NCBI RefSeq assembly: GCF_001942345.1
Contig: NZ_MKKI01000005.1
Location: 1 to 64,000, forward strand
Length of the DNA stretch: 64,000 nucleotides
From: Corynebacterium sp. CNJ-954
Lineage (GTDB): Bacteria > Actinomycetota > Actinomycetes > Mycobacteriales > Mycobacteriaceae
Direction of reading: 5' to 3'
A program made the position numbers and the translations under genes. The stretch's first letter is position 1; every line of letters starts with the position of its first letter. Shown here piece after piece: positions 1-7,307 of this stretch. Below the pieces are notes generated by a model. That model was given only the letters and a program-made list of their open reading frames with translations. It was not told where the DNA came from and did no database searches.

Positions 1-129
1 GTCGACCTTCTCGTCGAGATCCGCGACCTGCTCGCGAACCAGAACGGCATCACCTCAGCCTCCAACGGCATTGCCGGAGAGATCGACGACTCCGCTGAGA
101 ACACCGGCGGACGGCACTCCGCCCGCTGA
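1..129 (+). CDS. mscL: Large-conductance mechanosensitive channel, C-terminal end (partial)
   Basis: The window opens inside a gene read in frame 1, with 42 codons and a TGA at 127-129. The visible part contains LLVEIRDLLANQN, which matches the cytoplasmic C-terminal helix of MscL (typically ending in LLxEIRDLLxxQ). It then has a variable polar tail of about 28 residues, longer than in most MscL proteins. MscL is a homopentameric inner-membrane channel that opens on hypo-osmotic shock. The neighbours support the call: moaB2, pepD and mprA follow, the order seen in mycobacteria, where mscL is convergent with moaB2 as here. The pore and membrane helices lie outside the window, so the call rests on about 14 residues plus context. 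Confidence 0.72.
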   Translation, partial: VDLLVEIRDLLANQNGITSASNGIAGEIDDSAENTGGRHSAR

Positions 130-318
130 TACCGGCCCCCGCTCACCAGTGGGGAGGCCGCTCGCCCTCCCAGAAATCCTCCCCGAATCCTCCGTCCCCC
201 TGTGCCCCCTCGGCACCGGCGGAGTCGGCCTTCGCCGTGGTCGGGCCGAACCGGTTGACATCCAGGTCCCGGTCCGGAGTATGGGCGTTCCCCACCACCC
301 CCGTCTTACGGCGGGACC

Positions 319-996
319 TCATGCCCTGCTGATGTCCGCAATGACGTGGCGGACCAGCGGACACAGCGTCGCCATGCCGTCCCTGATCGCCGCACGTGAG
401 GACGCCAGGTTGACGACGACCGTCGAGCCGGAGACTCCGGCGACACCCCGCGACAGCCCGCCATCCACGGCATTGCACGCCAGTGCGGACGAGCGCAACG
501 CCTCGGACAGTCCCTGGATACGTTTGTCCAGCACGGCCTTGGTGGCTTCCGGTGCCTTGTCCCGCGGGCTCACGCCGGTCCCGCCCACGGTAATCACCAG
601 GTCAGCACCCCCGACGACGGCCGTCTCGAGCGCCTGACGAATCGCGGACTTCCCGGACTCGACAGTCAGCACCGCGTCGACCATGTAGTCCTCCTCCGCG
701 AGGAGTTCCGCCACGAGCTCACCGGACTGGTCTCCGTCATCCGGGTGGTCGGTGACGATCACGACGAGTGCGTGCAGCAGGGAGTGCCGGGGATTGCCGC
801 CCTCGCGCTCGTTCTCCTGGATGTCCAGCGACCGGAACACCTCGTCACCGGGCTCCGTGATCTCGGCGTCCAGTCGCTCGATGGACTCCTTCTCGACACG
901 GGCGAAATCACCGATGCCCGGCACGGTAATCACGCCGGACGGGTCCTCGATGTCGCCGGTGATCTGGTCGGTGTCGACGTACGGGTCTTGAGACAT
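319..996 (-). CDS. moaB2: MoaB/MogA-family molybdenum cofactor protein
   Basis: Protein of 225 residues. The MoCF/MogA fold occupies about residues 73-225. It starts with the strand ALVVIVTDH and carries the molybdopterin-binding loop TVGGTGVSPRDKAPEAT at about 136-152. This family adenylylates or binds molybdopterin during molybdenum cofactor synthesis in the cytoplasm. The first 70 residues are an acidic extension with no motif I recognise, which makes the protein longer than the usual 160-180. The ATG has GGAG nine bases upstream. The gene lies downstream of pepD in the same direction, as moaB2 does in M. tuberculosis. No other cofactor genes are present, so a moonlighting role is possible. 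The family is sure; the biochemical role is inferred. Confidence 0.85.
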   Translation of the reverse strand: MSQDPYVDTDQITGDIEDPSGVITVPGIGDFARVEKESIERLDAEITEPGDEVFRSLDIQENEREGGNPRHSLLHALVVIVTDHPDDGDQSGELVAELLAEEDYMVDAVLTVESGKSAIRQALETAVVGGADLVITVGGTGVSPRDKAPEATKAVLDKRIQGLSEALRSSALACNAVDGGLSRGVAGVSGSTVVVNLASSRAAIRDGMATLCPLVRHVIADISRA

Positions 997-1113
997 GGTG
1001 GTGAACTCCTCGGGAACTTCGGCGCCCGACGGTGTGCGGGGTCACGTCAACGGTAACCGGCGGACTGCTTGCTGTATAGGTCAGGGGTGGAACGGGTCTG
1101 CTGCCCCGGCCCC

Positions 1114-2499
1114 TCAGTCCGCGTCGGACTCGGACAGCGTCACACCGATCTCCCGCTCATTGCCCCCGTTACCGTCGGTGACGGTCAACGTCACCTCGTC
1201 ACCGACGTTGTGGGAGCGGATCGCAGCGATCAGACTGACTCCACTGTCGACGATGCGGTCACCGACCTTGGTCACGACGTCCCCGTCGCGCAGGCCCGCG
1301 TCCGCCGCCGGCCCACCACCGGCGACACTGACGATCTCAGCCCCGTTGGCCGTCGACTCGGCACCGGTGTTCACGGTCGCGCCGATGACCGGATGTGTCG
1401 CCCGACCGTTGTCGATGAGCTGCTGCGCGGTGTTCTCCGCCTGGTTCGACGGGATGGCGAAACCGAGGCCGATGGAACCGGACTCACCGCCCATCTCACC
1501 ACCGAGGGTGGCGATCACCGACGGGATACCGACGAGCTCACCCTGGAGGTTGACCAGGGCACCACCGGAGTTACCGGGGTTGATCGCGGCATCGGTCTGG
1601 ATCGCGTCGATCAACGACGCTTCGCCTCCGTCTTCGCCACCGGCCTGCACGGGACGGTTCATCGCCGACACGATACCTGTCGTCACCGTGGACGACAGGC
1701 CCAGGGGGGAACCGACGGCGACGACGGTTTCGCCGACCTGGAGACCGTCGGAATCGCCGATGGCGATGGGTTGCAGATCGTCGGCCCCGGTGGCCTTGAC
1801 GACGGCGAGGTCGGTCTGCGGATCGGTTGCGACGACATCGGCGTCCAGCTGACGTCCGTCGTTGGTCGTCACGCTCATCTGTGCTCCGCCCTCACCGGCA
1901 CCGGCGACGACGTGGTTGTTGGTCAGGATCAGACCGTCCTCACTGATGACCGAACCGGACCCCTCTGCCCCACCCTGGCGGGTGGTGACCTGGATGGACA
2001 CCACGCTGGGCAGGACATTCTGCGCCACGGCCTCCACTGTGCCCGGGTCCGGCTCAGCGACGGAGGTGTTTTCACGGTTGTCGGTGTTCGCCTGGTTCAA
2101 CGAAGTGGTGGCCGCCGGTGAGTCATCGTCGTCCTGGACGATCACCGCGGTCACGGCTGAAGCCGCAACGCCGACGGCGAGGACGAGCGCGGCGACTGCC
2201 GGGGTGGAGAACCGACGTGACGGCTTCGTAGCCGTGCCGGCGGAATTCGGCGGCAGCTCCGGACCTACGCCCGGAGACGGTGCCGTTCCGTCGTTGCTGG
2301 GGTACTGACTGGACAGTGCCTCCCAGTGGCGCTGCTGCGCGCCCGGGTCAGAGAACCCGGACGACGGAGACTGCCCGGGTGACGAGGAACCCTGTCCATC
2401 CCGCCCCCACGCTCCGGGTCCCTGGGGTGACTGCTCACCCCGGGGATCCCGTGGGCCGCGGACGCCGTCGTCATTGCCGATCCGATCTTCCCCGGACAT
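1114..2499 (-). CDS. pepD: HtrA/DegP-type membrane-anchored serine protease with PDZ domain
   Basis: About 461 residues. A long polar, glycine/proline-rich cytoplasmic N-terminus leads to one membrane segment (about 98-121). Then come a trypsin-like domain and a C-terminal PDZ domain (about 370-461). The triad is visible: His in TNNHVVAG (about 196), Asp in DPQTDLAVVK (about 230) and Ser in NPGNSGGAL (about 311). Such proteases act outside the membrane on misfolded envelope proteins. I chose the ATG at 2499 because AAGGAG lies six bases before it; an in-frame GTG at 2514 overlaps that ribosome site. In mycobacteria this gene follows mprA-mprB and belongs to the MprAB/SigE envelope-stress regulon. 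Here the mprB kinase gene is missing between mprA and this gene. Confidence 0.9.
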   Translation of the reverse strand: MSGEDRIGNDDGVRGPRDPRGEQSPQGPGAWGRDGQGSSSPGQSPSSGFSDPGAQQRHWEALSSQYPSNDGTAPSPGVGPELPPNSAGTATKPSRRFSTPAVAALVLAVGVAASAVTAVIVQDDDDSPAATTSLNQANTDNRENTSVAEPDPGTVEAVAQNVLPSVVSIQVTTRQGGAEGSGSVISEDGLILTNNHVVAGAGEGGAQMSVTTNDGRQLDADVVATDPQTDLAVVKATGADDLQPIAIGDSDGLQVGETVVAVGSPLGLSSTVTTGIVSAMNRPVQAGGEDGGEASLIDAIQTDAAINPGNSGGALVNLQGELVGIPSVIATLGGEMGGESGSIGLGFAIPSNQAENTAQQLIDNGRATHPVIGATVNTGAESTANGAEIVSVAGGGPAADAGLRDGDVVTKVGDRIVDSGVSLIAAIRSHNVGDEVTLTVTDGNGGNEREIGVTLSESDAD

Positions 2500-2513
2500 C
2501 TGACTCTCCTTCA

Positions 2514-2561
2514 CCGGCGTAGTCGCCGGCTAGCTCAACTCACGTAACTGTGTTCGACACA
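2514..2561 (-). promoter_or_regulatory. pepD leader hairpin and candidate operator
   Basis: Two short inverted repeats sit in the 184 bases between pepD and mprA. At 2549-2561 there is a 13-bp palindrome with arms TGTGT and ACACA around TCG, suited to a dimeric regulator. At 2514-2529, CCGGCG and CGCCGG pair around a four-base loop just before the pepD ribosome site. No clear -35/-10 pair was found. Function is inferred from position only. Confidence 0.3.
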
Positions 2562-2683
2562 CCCCATTGTGGTCGGCGAGGGTTGGCAGCTCGTCCGCAT
2601 AACCTGACAGTGTCATCGGAACGGAGGAGCGTCACACTCGGCAACCATGGAGTCGGCACTCAGCTTCCTTCCAGGGAGTGAGT

Positions 2684-3379
2684 CTAAGGCGCGTCGTCCC
2701 GGAGAACGTAGCCCACCCCACGGACCGTGTGAATGACCCGGGACTCGCCCCCCTCCTCCGTCTTCCGTCGGAGGTAGCCGATGTAGACCTCCAGGGCGTT
2801 GCCGGACGTGGGGAAGTCATATCCCCACACCTCCTCGAGGATCTTCGTCCTGCTGAGCACCTTGCGCTGGTTCTTCATCAGCAACTGGAGCAGAGCGAAC
2901 TCGGTGCGGGTCAGGCTGATCTTGCGGTCTCCCCTGCTGACCTCGCGGGTCTCGGGGTTCAGGGAGAGATCCTCGAATGCGAGAGGCTTGGCCTCCACAC
3001 TCTTCGCCACCGCCGTCCGGACGGACCGGCGGTGCAGCGCACGGACGCGGGCGAGGACCTCTTCGAGGGCATAGGGCTTCGACATGAAGTCGTCCGCACC
3101 CGCGTCGAGCCCGGCGACGCGGTCGGCGACATCGGAACTGTCCGACAGCATGAGGATAAGGACATCATTTCCGGCGCTCCGGAGGTCACGGCACACTGTG
3201 AGACCGTCGACCCCGGGAAGCTCGACATCAAGGATCACCAGGTCCGGTGACTCCTGACGAATCTGACGGAGGGCTTCATCGCCATCCCCCGAAGCGGCCA
3301 CATCGTAACCGTTGAACGTGAGAGAGCGTCGGAGAGAGTCCCTTACCGTCTGATCGTCGTCGACAACAAGAATCTTCAT
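2684..3379 (-). CDS. mprA: OmpR-family response regulator, MprA-like
   Basis: 231 residues from the ATG at 3379, which begins MKILVVDDD. The upstream extension of the open frame lacks conserved residues. The receiver domain (1-120) has the acidic pocket DDD at 7-9, phospho-acceptor Asp51 in ILDVELPG and Lys101 in SKPY. A winged-helix domain (about 135-229) ends in the family motif [13 protein letters not shown]. It should bind DNA when phosphorylated. Position between rpmF and pepD-moaB2-mscL matches mycobacterial mprA and C. glutamicum cgtR2. The cognate histidine kinase normally lies between this gene and pepD, but only 184 non-coding bases are found there. The regulator is therefore an apparent orphan in this window, and its phosphodonor would have to be elsewhere. 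Confidence 0.88.
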   Translation of the reverse strand: MKILVVDDDQTVRDSLRRSLTFNGYDVAASGDGDEALRQIRQESPDLVILDVELPGVDGLTVCRDLRSAGNDVLILMLSDSSDVADRVAGLDAGADDFMSKPYALEEVLARVRALHRRSVRTAVAKSVEAKPLAFEDLSLNPETREVSRGDRKISLTRTEFALLQLLMKNQRKVLSRTKILEEVWGYDFPTSGNALEVYIGYLRRKTEEGGESRVIHTVRGVGYVLRDDAP

Positions 3380-3503
3380 CCCGCTATTCTGCATCAGCAC
3401 TGCGCGATAGCGACACCCGAAAACCGATCCCACAGTCAACTGACAGGGAATCGCCACCAGACGTGAACACACCGGAAACAAAAACGCAACGTTTCACGCG
3501 AAA

Positions 3504-3536
3504 AAGGCCCCCGTCGACGTCATCGACGGGGGCCTT
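3504..3536 (-). terminator. Intrinsic terminator of the rpmE2-rpmF operon
   Basis: On the minus strand AAGGCCCCCGTCG pairs with CGACGGGGGCCTT and is followed by a run of Ts. It lies 16 bases after the rpmF stop codon, so it ends that operon before mprA. Confidence 0.88.
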
Positions 3537-3551
3537 CTCATCCGGTGTGGA

Positions 3552-3719
3552 CTAGTCGAGATCGACCAGGCCCAGCTTCGCGGCCTTCACCAGACGACGG
3601 GGCATCTGGACCTCACGGCCGTCAACCTTGACGCTCTGGAGTGCGACGTTGTCGGACTTCCAGTTGGAACGACGGTGGTGGGTGTTGGCGCGGGAAAGAC
3701 GGCGCTTCGGAACTGCCAT
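3552..3719 (-). CDS. rpmF: 50S ribosomal protein bL32
   Basis: 55 residues, too short for a default ORF cut-off. It starts [20 protein letters not shown] and ends in GLVDLD. The N-terminal MAVPKRRxSxxxTxxRR pattern is diagnostic of bL32, which sits near the peptidyl-transferase centre and exit-tunnel side of the 50S subunit. It has no CxxC pairs, so it is the zinc-independent form. It follows rpmE2 by five bases on the same strand, and a terminator follows, giving a two-gene operon. Confidence 0.95.
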   Translation of the reverse strand: MAVPKRRLSRANTHHRRSNWKSDNVALQSVKVDGREVQMPRRLVKAAKLGLVDLD

Positions 3720-3724
3720 TGTTC

Positions 3725-4000
3725 TTAGCCCTCCTCGTTCTTCTTGGTACGGCGAACACGGTTGCCGTAACGACGCTGGAACTTCTCGACGCGGCCGGCG
3801 GTGTCCATGACACGCTGGGCACCCGTCCAGAAGGGGTGTGACTCGCTGGTGACGTCAACGACGATCAGCGGGTACTCATTGCCGTCCTCCCACTCCACGG
3901 AGCGGTCGGAGGTAGCGGTGGAACGCGTCAGGAACTGGTGGCCAGTGCTGGCGTCCTTGAAGACCACCGGGTGGTAGTCGGGGTGAATATCGTTCTTCAT
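3725..4000 (-). CDS. rpmE2: 50S ribosomal protein bL31, type B (zinc-free)
   Basis: 91 residues from the ATG at 4000: [20 protein letters not shown], then LTRSTATS and [21 protein letters not shown], the bL31 core. The type A form carries a CxxC zinc site near the N-terminus. This one has none, so it is type B, which often replaces type A during zinc limitation. The start follows AGGGATTGAGA and matches the family's N-terminus; the longer open frame upstream does not. It is the first gene of an operon with rpmF and diverges from rpmB-rpmG-rpsN-rpsR. Confidence 0.94.
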   Translation of the reverse strand: MKNDIHPDYHPVVFKDASTGHQFLTRSTATSDRSVEWEDGNEYPLIVVDVTSESHPFWTGAQRVMDTAGRVEKFQRRYGNRVRRTKKNEEG

Positions 4001-4165
4001 TCTCAATCCCTCAGGGTTGTGCGCCAGGTCGGTCCCCCTCATCCTGTCCGCCGTGATCGGCGACCGGGACGGCGAGTCGTGCCTGGGTCGGGTTTGGAGT
4101 GCGGGTACCACCGGGCCATCCGCTGTTGACGCGGAGGACAGGTCGCAACACGATCGGCCAGTCTA
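4001..4165 (-). promoter_or_regulatory. rpmE2 promoter and long 5' leader
   Basis: On the minus strand a -10 TAGACT lies at 4165-4160, with a weak TTTCCC-like -35 about 18 bases upstream. It gives a leader of roughly 150 bases before rpmE2. The length fits an autoregulatory ribosomal-protein leader. bL31 leaders are known in several bacterial groups, including Corynebacteriaceae. I could not fold it reliably. Confidence 0.45.
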
Positions 4166-4424
4166 TCCCTTCTTCGCGCTGCGGGGAAATCCTCGGCGGG
4201 ATCGAGCATCTTCTGCGCCCCCGGTCAGTCAATTAGGAGTAGCAGCTGCCATGGGGTAGTGTCGTGCAACGCTGTTGTCTTAGTAAACGTCATCGCACGC
4301 GCGATCGGCCTCAGACAGTGCCCCGGCCCCACATCCCGTCTAGATGTGGGTTTTTGCAGTGGTGTCTCCCACTGCCTGCGCGGCACGAGGGACCGGACAC
4401 GCGGGCGGAAGGAGAAAGATACCC
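4166..4424 (+). promoter_or_regulatory. rpmB operon leader region with upstream promoter
   Basis: This is the rest of the 424-base gap between the divergent ribosomal operons. A possible promoter is TTAGGA, 18 bases, then TAGTGT (around 4233-4262), which would give a leader of over 150 bases. The leader contains a terminator-like hairpin (separate entry) and ends in AAGGAG before rpmB. I saw no AT-rich Zur-type palindrome, although zinc-free ribosomal genes are often controlled by Zur. Confidence 0.4.
4328..4355 (+). terminator. Terminator-like hairpin in the rpmB leader (possible attenuator)
   Basis: CCCACATC pairs with GATGTGGG around a seven-base loop, followed at once by five Ts. It points toward rpmB and lies 70 bases before its start. 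It therefore either ends an upstream transcript or attenuates the ribosomal operon. No gene lies upstream on this strand, which favours attenuation. Confidence 0.6.
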
Positions 4425-4661
4425 ATGTCGGCTTATTGCCAGGTCACGGGTCGGAAGCCGAGTTTCGGCAAAACCGTCTCGCACTCGCACCGCCGCACGA
4501 ACCGTCGCTGGAACCCGAACATCCAGCGTCGTTCGTTCTACCTGCCCTCTGAGGGTCGTTCGATCACCTTGAACGTCTCCACCAAGGGCCTGAAGACCAT
4601 CGACCGAGACGGCATCGAGTCCGTCGTCGCCAAGATCCGCGCACGTGGGGAGAAGATCTAG
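4425..4661 (+). CDS. rpmB: 50S ribosomal protein bL28
   Basis: 78 residues from the ATG at 4425, preceded by GGAAGGAG. Typical bL28 features are [20 protein letters not shown] at 5-24, [14 protein letters not shown] at about 32-45 and the basic C-terminus. Only one cysteine remains of the zinc-form pattern, so it is read as the zinc-independent paralogue. The stop codon overlaps the GTG of rpmG by one base (TAGTG), so translation is probably coupled. It leads the operon rpmB-rpmG-rpsN-rpsR. Confidence 0.95.
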
Positions 4662-4825
4662 TGGCACGTAACGATATCCGCCCCATCATCAAGCTGAAGT
4701 CCACCGCGGGCACCGGTTACACCTACGTGACCCGCAAGAACAAGCGGAACAACCCGGACCGGATCACCCTGAAGAAGTTCGATCCGATCGTCCGGAAGCA
4801 CGTCGAGTTCCGCGAGGAGCGTTAA
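4661..4825 (+). CDS. rpmG: 50S ribosomal protein bL33 (zinc-free form)
   Basis: 54 residues starting at GTG 4661, too short for a default ORF cut-off. It begins [20 protein letters not shown], then [13 protein letters not shown] and ends HVEFREER. The two CxxC zinc pairs of the metal-binding bL33 are absent, so this is the C-minus form. The start overlaps the rpmB stop by one base, and the TAA at 4823-4825 is followed three bases later by rpsN. The spacing marks a tight operon. Confidence 0.95.
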
Positions 4826-4828
4826 TCT

Positions 4829-5134
4829 ATGGCCAAGAAGTCCAAGATCGCGAAGAACGAGCAGCGCAAGGAAATCGTCGCCCGCTTCGCTGAGCGCCGT
4901 GCCGAGCTCAAGGCGATCATCAAGAACCCGAACTCCACCGACGACCAGCGTGCAGAGGCTCAGTTCGAGCTGAACCGTCAGCCGCGTGACGCCGCCCCCG
5001 TGCGTATCCGTAACCGCGATGCCGCCGACGGCCGTCCCCGCGGTTACCTCCGCAAGTTCGGCCTGTCCCGTGTCCGCGTCCGCGAGATGGCTCACCGCGG
5101 TGAGCTGCCCGGCGTTCGCAAGTCCAGCTGGTAA
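4829..5134 (+). CDS. rpsN: 30S ribosomal protein uS14 (long, zinc-free form)
   Basis: 101 residues. The long bacterial uS14 form is recognised by length, by [20 protein letters not shown] near 68-87 and by the C-terminus [17 protein letters not shown]. The short zinc-binding form of about 61 residues has CxxC-x12-CxxC; none is present here. uS14 joins the head of the 30S subunit late in assembly. It lies three bases after rpmG and 14 before rpsR. Confidence 0.95.
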   Translation: MAKKSKIAKNEQRKEIVARFAERRAELKAIIKNPNSTDDQRAEAQFELNRQPRDAAPVRIRNRDAADGRPRGYLRKFGLSRVRVREMAHRGELPGVRKSSW

Positions 5135-5148
5135 AAGGGAGCACACGC

Positions 5149-5397
5149 ATGAAGCGCACCAACCACAAGAAGGCGCGGCTCGAGCAGTCCCGCCGCCCGA
5201 AGAAGAACCCGCTCAAGGCCGAGGGCATCGAGACCGTCGACTACAAGGACTACGCACTGCTGCGTAAGTTCATCTCCGACCGTGGCAAGATCCGCGGCCG
5301 TCGCGTCACCGGTCTGACCCCGCGTCAGCAGCGTGAGGTCGCCACCGCGATCAAGAACGCACGTGAGATGGCTCTCCTGCCGTTCCACAGCCGCTGA
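5149..5397 (+). CDS. rpsR: 30S ribosomal protein bS18
   Basis: 82 residues. Core motif [19 protein letters not shown] at about 30-48 and [19 protein letters not shown] at about 56-74, as in all bS18 proteins. The N-terminus is very basic and lacks the cysteine pairs of zinc-binding versions. AAAAGGGAG precedes the ATG. It is the last gene of the four-gene operon and is followed by a hairpin terminator. Confidence 0.95.
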   Translation: MKRTNHKKARLEQSRRPKKNPLKAEGIETVDYKDYALLRKFISDRGKIRGRRVTGLTPRQQREVATAIKNAREMALLPFHSR

Positions 5398-5445
5398 TTC
5401 TGCGCACACTCCACGTTGCAGCAGCGCGCGTTTAACTAAGACCTT

Positions 5446-5482
5446 CTGAACCCCGTCACCGGTCCCCGGCGGCGGGGTTCAG
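5446..5482 (+). terminator. Terminator after rpsR
   Basis: CTGAACCCCG pairs with CGGGGTTCAG around a 17-base, partly self-complementary G/C-rich loop. The U tract is weak (TCGT). It is 48 bases past the rpsR stop and before the promoter of the next gene. Confidence 0.65.
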
Positions 5483-5562
5483 TCGTACCGTCGCTTCCAC
5501 CACGCACCCCGAAGTCTCCCCGGTGATAATCTGGCCTGGACACCTACCCTGAGAAAGGCACG

Positions 5563-6234
5563 ATGACGAACCCGTACGATAACCGCCCGAACGACGACCT
5601 GCCCTCCTACGGGGACTACAGCTCCTCCGGTACCGGCGATCAGCCACTTGACCAGAGCTTCGGCTACGGCCAACCGGGTCCCCCTGGTTACCCGGGCTCC
5701 AACGACCCCTCCCAGGGCTTCATGGTCAACCCCAGTCCGGGTGCCGGAAAACGGTTGGGTGCCTTTGTCATCGACTTCGTCCTCTTCGGTATCGTGGCGG
5801 GAATTCTCATCGCCGTCATCGCCGCCGGAGACATGATGGACTACGCGGACGCTTACGTCGCCTGGGACAACGCCGGCCAGACCGGCCCCATGCCTGAGCT
5901 GGCGATGGGGAAGTTCTACCTCGGCGCGCTTCTGTCCCTGGTCCTCTGGTTCATCTACCGCGTCCTCATGGAGAGCAAGTTCGGCCGCACCATCGGCAAG
6001 ATGGCGCTCGGCATCACCGTGGTCGGTGATGACGGGCAGAAGCTCACGGCCCAGCAGTCCCTGATCCGAAACAGCTGGTACCTCGCAATCGCCGTCGCCG
6101 GGTACATCCCGTTGATCGGCGGATTCGTGGCGATCGGCATCTACGCCGCGCTCGGCGTCCTCATCGCGCGCGACCCGCAGAACCAGCACATCTGCGACAA
6201 ATGGGCGAAGGCACACGTGGTCAACGCCCGCTGA
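5563..6234 (+). CDS. RDD-family membrane protein
   Basis: 223 residues. A proline/tyrosine/glycine-rich, probably cytoplasmic N-terminus (1-60) is followed by an RDD domain: GKRLGAFVIDFVLFGIVAG (about 62-80, with the R..D pair), a second membrane segment near 115-135, then the conserved KFGRTIGKMALGITVV and two further hydrophobic stretches. RDD proteins are small integral membrane proteins; some are linked to ion or sodium/proton transport, but most have no assigned role. A GATAAT -10 at 5525-5530 and AGAAAGG before the ATG support expression from its own promoter. It opens the accessory segment. The function is unknown. Confidence 0.85.
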   Translation: MTNPYDNRPNDDLPSYGDYSSSGTGDQPLDQSFGYGQPGPPGYPGSNDPSQGFMVNPSPGAGKRLGAFVIDFVLFGIVAGILIAVIAAGDMMDYADAYVAWDNAGQTGPMPELAMGKFYLGALLSLVLWFIYRVLMESKFGRTIGKMALGITVVGDDGQKLTAQQSLIRNSWYLAIAVAGYIPLIGGFVAIGIYAALGVLIARDPQNQHICDKWAKAHVVNAR

Positions 6235-6315
6235 TCACCACTGCTCCAGCCAAGGCATCAGCCGATCACCTCCCCGCGTCGGCGGGACGGTGACCGGCCT
6301 GATGTAATAGTGCAC

Positions 6316-7284
6316 ATGCTTAACGTTCTCAGCGGGTTCATGGTGGTCGTCATCATCATCGCGCTGGGCTACCTGGTGGGCCGTCGGGGGCTGCTCGGCC
6401 CGAACGCCGTCTACTCACTGAACATGTTCGTGTTCTACCTCGCGACCCCGGCACTGCTCATCAACTTCCTCCGCGACGCCGACCTCGCCACCGTCTTCGG
6501 CGACAACCTCGCGGTCGTCGTGATCAGCACCCTCACCGCCGGGCTCCTCGGCTTTCTCGGATACCGCTTCCTCGCGCGCCGCCCGGTGTCCGACAGCCTT
6601 GTCACGATGCTCGCCTGCTCCTACTGCAACGGATCGAACCTCGGCATCCCCATCGCCACCCACGTCCTCGACGACCCCGCGGCTTCACTGCCCGTGATCA
6701 TCTTCCAGGTGGCGCTCTACGGCCCCGCCACGGTGCTGCTGCTCGATGTCACGACCCGGAACGCCAGAGCCGGTGGTCCCGGCACCGGTTCCCTCGGGCC
6801 GCTGGTCCGCGAGCTCGTCCTCGGCATCGTACGCAACCCCCTCATCATCGCCGCCACCGTCGGCATCGTGTTGTCGTTGCTGCACACCAACGCCGGGTGG
6901 GAACTACCGGAGATGCTCGCCGAGCCTGTCTCCCTGCTCGCCGCCGGGACTGTCCCCGCCGCCCTGGTCGCCTTCGGCCTCTCCATGGCGGAGGTCACCG
7001 TCCTTGACCGGGACACCAGCCCCCGCCGCAGCGTATGGATGGCCTCCCTGATGAAAACCGTCGGCCACCCCCTGATCGCCTACCTCGCGGCACGACTGAT
7101 CTTCGACGCCACCGGCCCCGCTCTACTCGCCTTCGTGGTCGTGGCGGCGTTGCCGACGGCACAGAACGTCTTCACCTATTCCCAACGCTTCGGGGTGAAC
7201 ACCGTCCTCGCCCGCGACACCGCGGTGATCAGCACGATGCTGTCGATCCCCTCCATCGCCGTCATCACCCTGCTGCTGGGATGA
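6316..7284 (+). CDS. AEC-family transporter (auxin efflux carrier-like)
   Basis: 322 residues with about ten hydrophobic segments. The first helix is followed by GRRGLLGPNAVYSLNMFVFYLATPALL, typical of the auxin-efflux-carrier/malonate-transporter family. The conserved CSYCNGSNLGIPIATHVL region lies about a third of the way in. The C-terminal half repeats the fold (VAALPTAQNVFTYSQRFGVN). Such carriers export small organic acids or amino-acid-like compounds. The substrate is not evident. A GTG at 6310 is in frame, but TAATAG at 6305-6310 looks like a -10 box five bases before the ATG at 6316, so a leaderless start at 6316 is preferred. In C. glutamicum the regulator amtR lies in this interval; it is absent here. 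Confidence 0.82.
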   Translation: MLNVLSGFMVVVIIIALGYLVGRRGLLGPNAVYSLNMFVFYLATPALLINFLRDADLATVFGDNLAVVVISTLTAGLLGFLGYRFLARRPVSDSLVTMLACSYCNGSNLGIPIATHVLDDPAASLPVIIFQVALYGPATVLLLDVTTRNARAGGPGTGSLGPLVRELVLGIVRNPLIIAATVGIVLSLLHTNAGWELPEMLAEPVSLLAAGTVPAALVAFGLSMAEVTVLDRDTSPRRSVWMASLMKTVGHPLIAYLAARLIFDATGPALLAFVVVAALPTAQNVFTYSQRFGVNTVLARDTAVISTMLSIPSIAVITLLLG

Positions 7285-7307
7285 CAGCGTCACAGCAACG
7301 GCTGCCG

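Noticed and set aside
4001..4424. Zur box for the zinc-free ribosomal genes
   Set aside because: No A+T-rich palindrome of the expected kind was seen.
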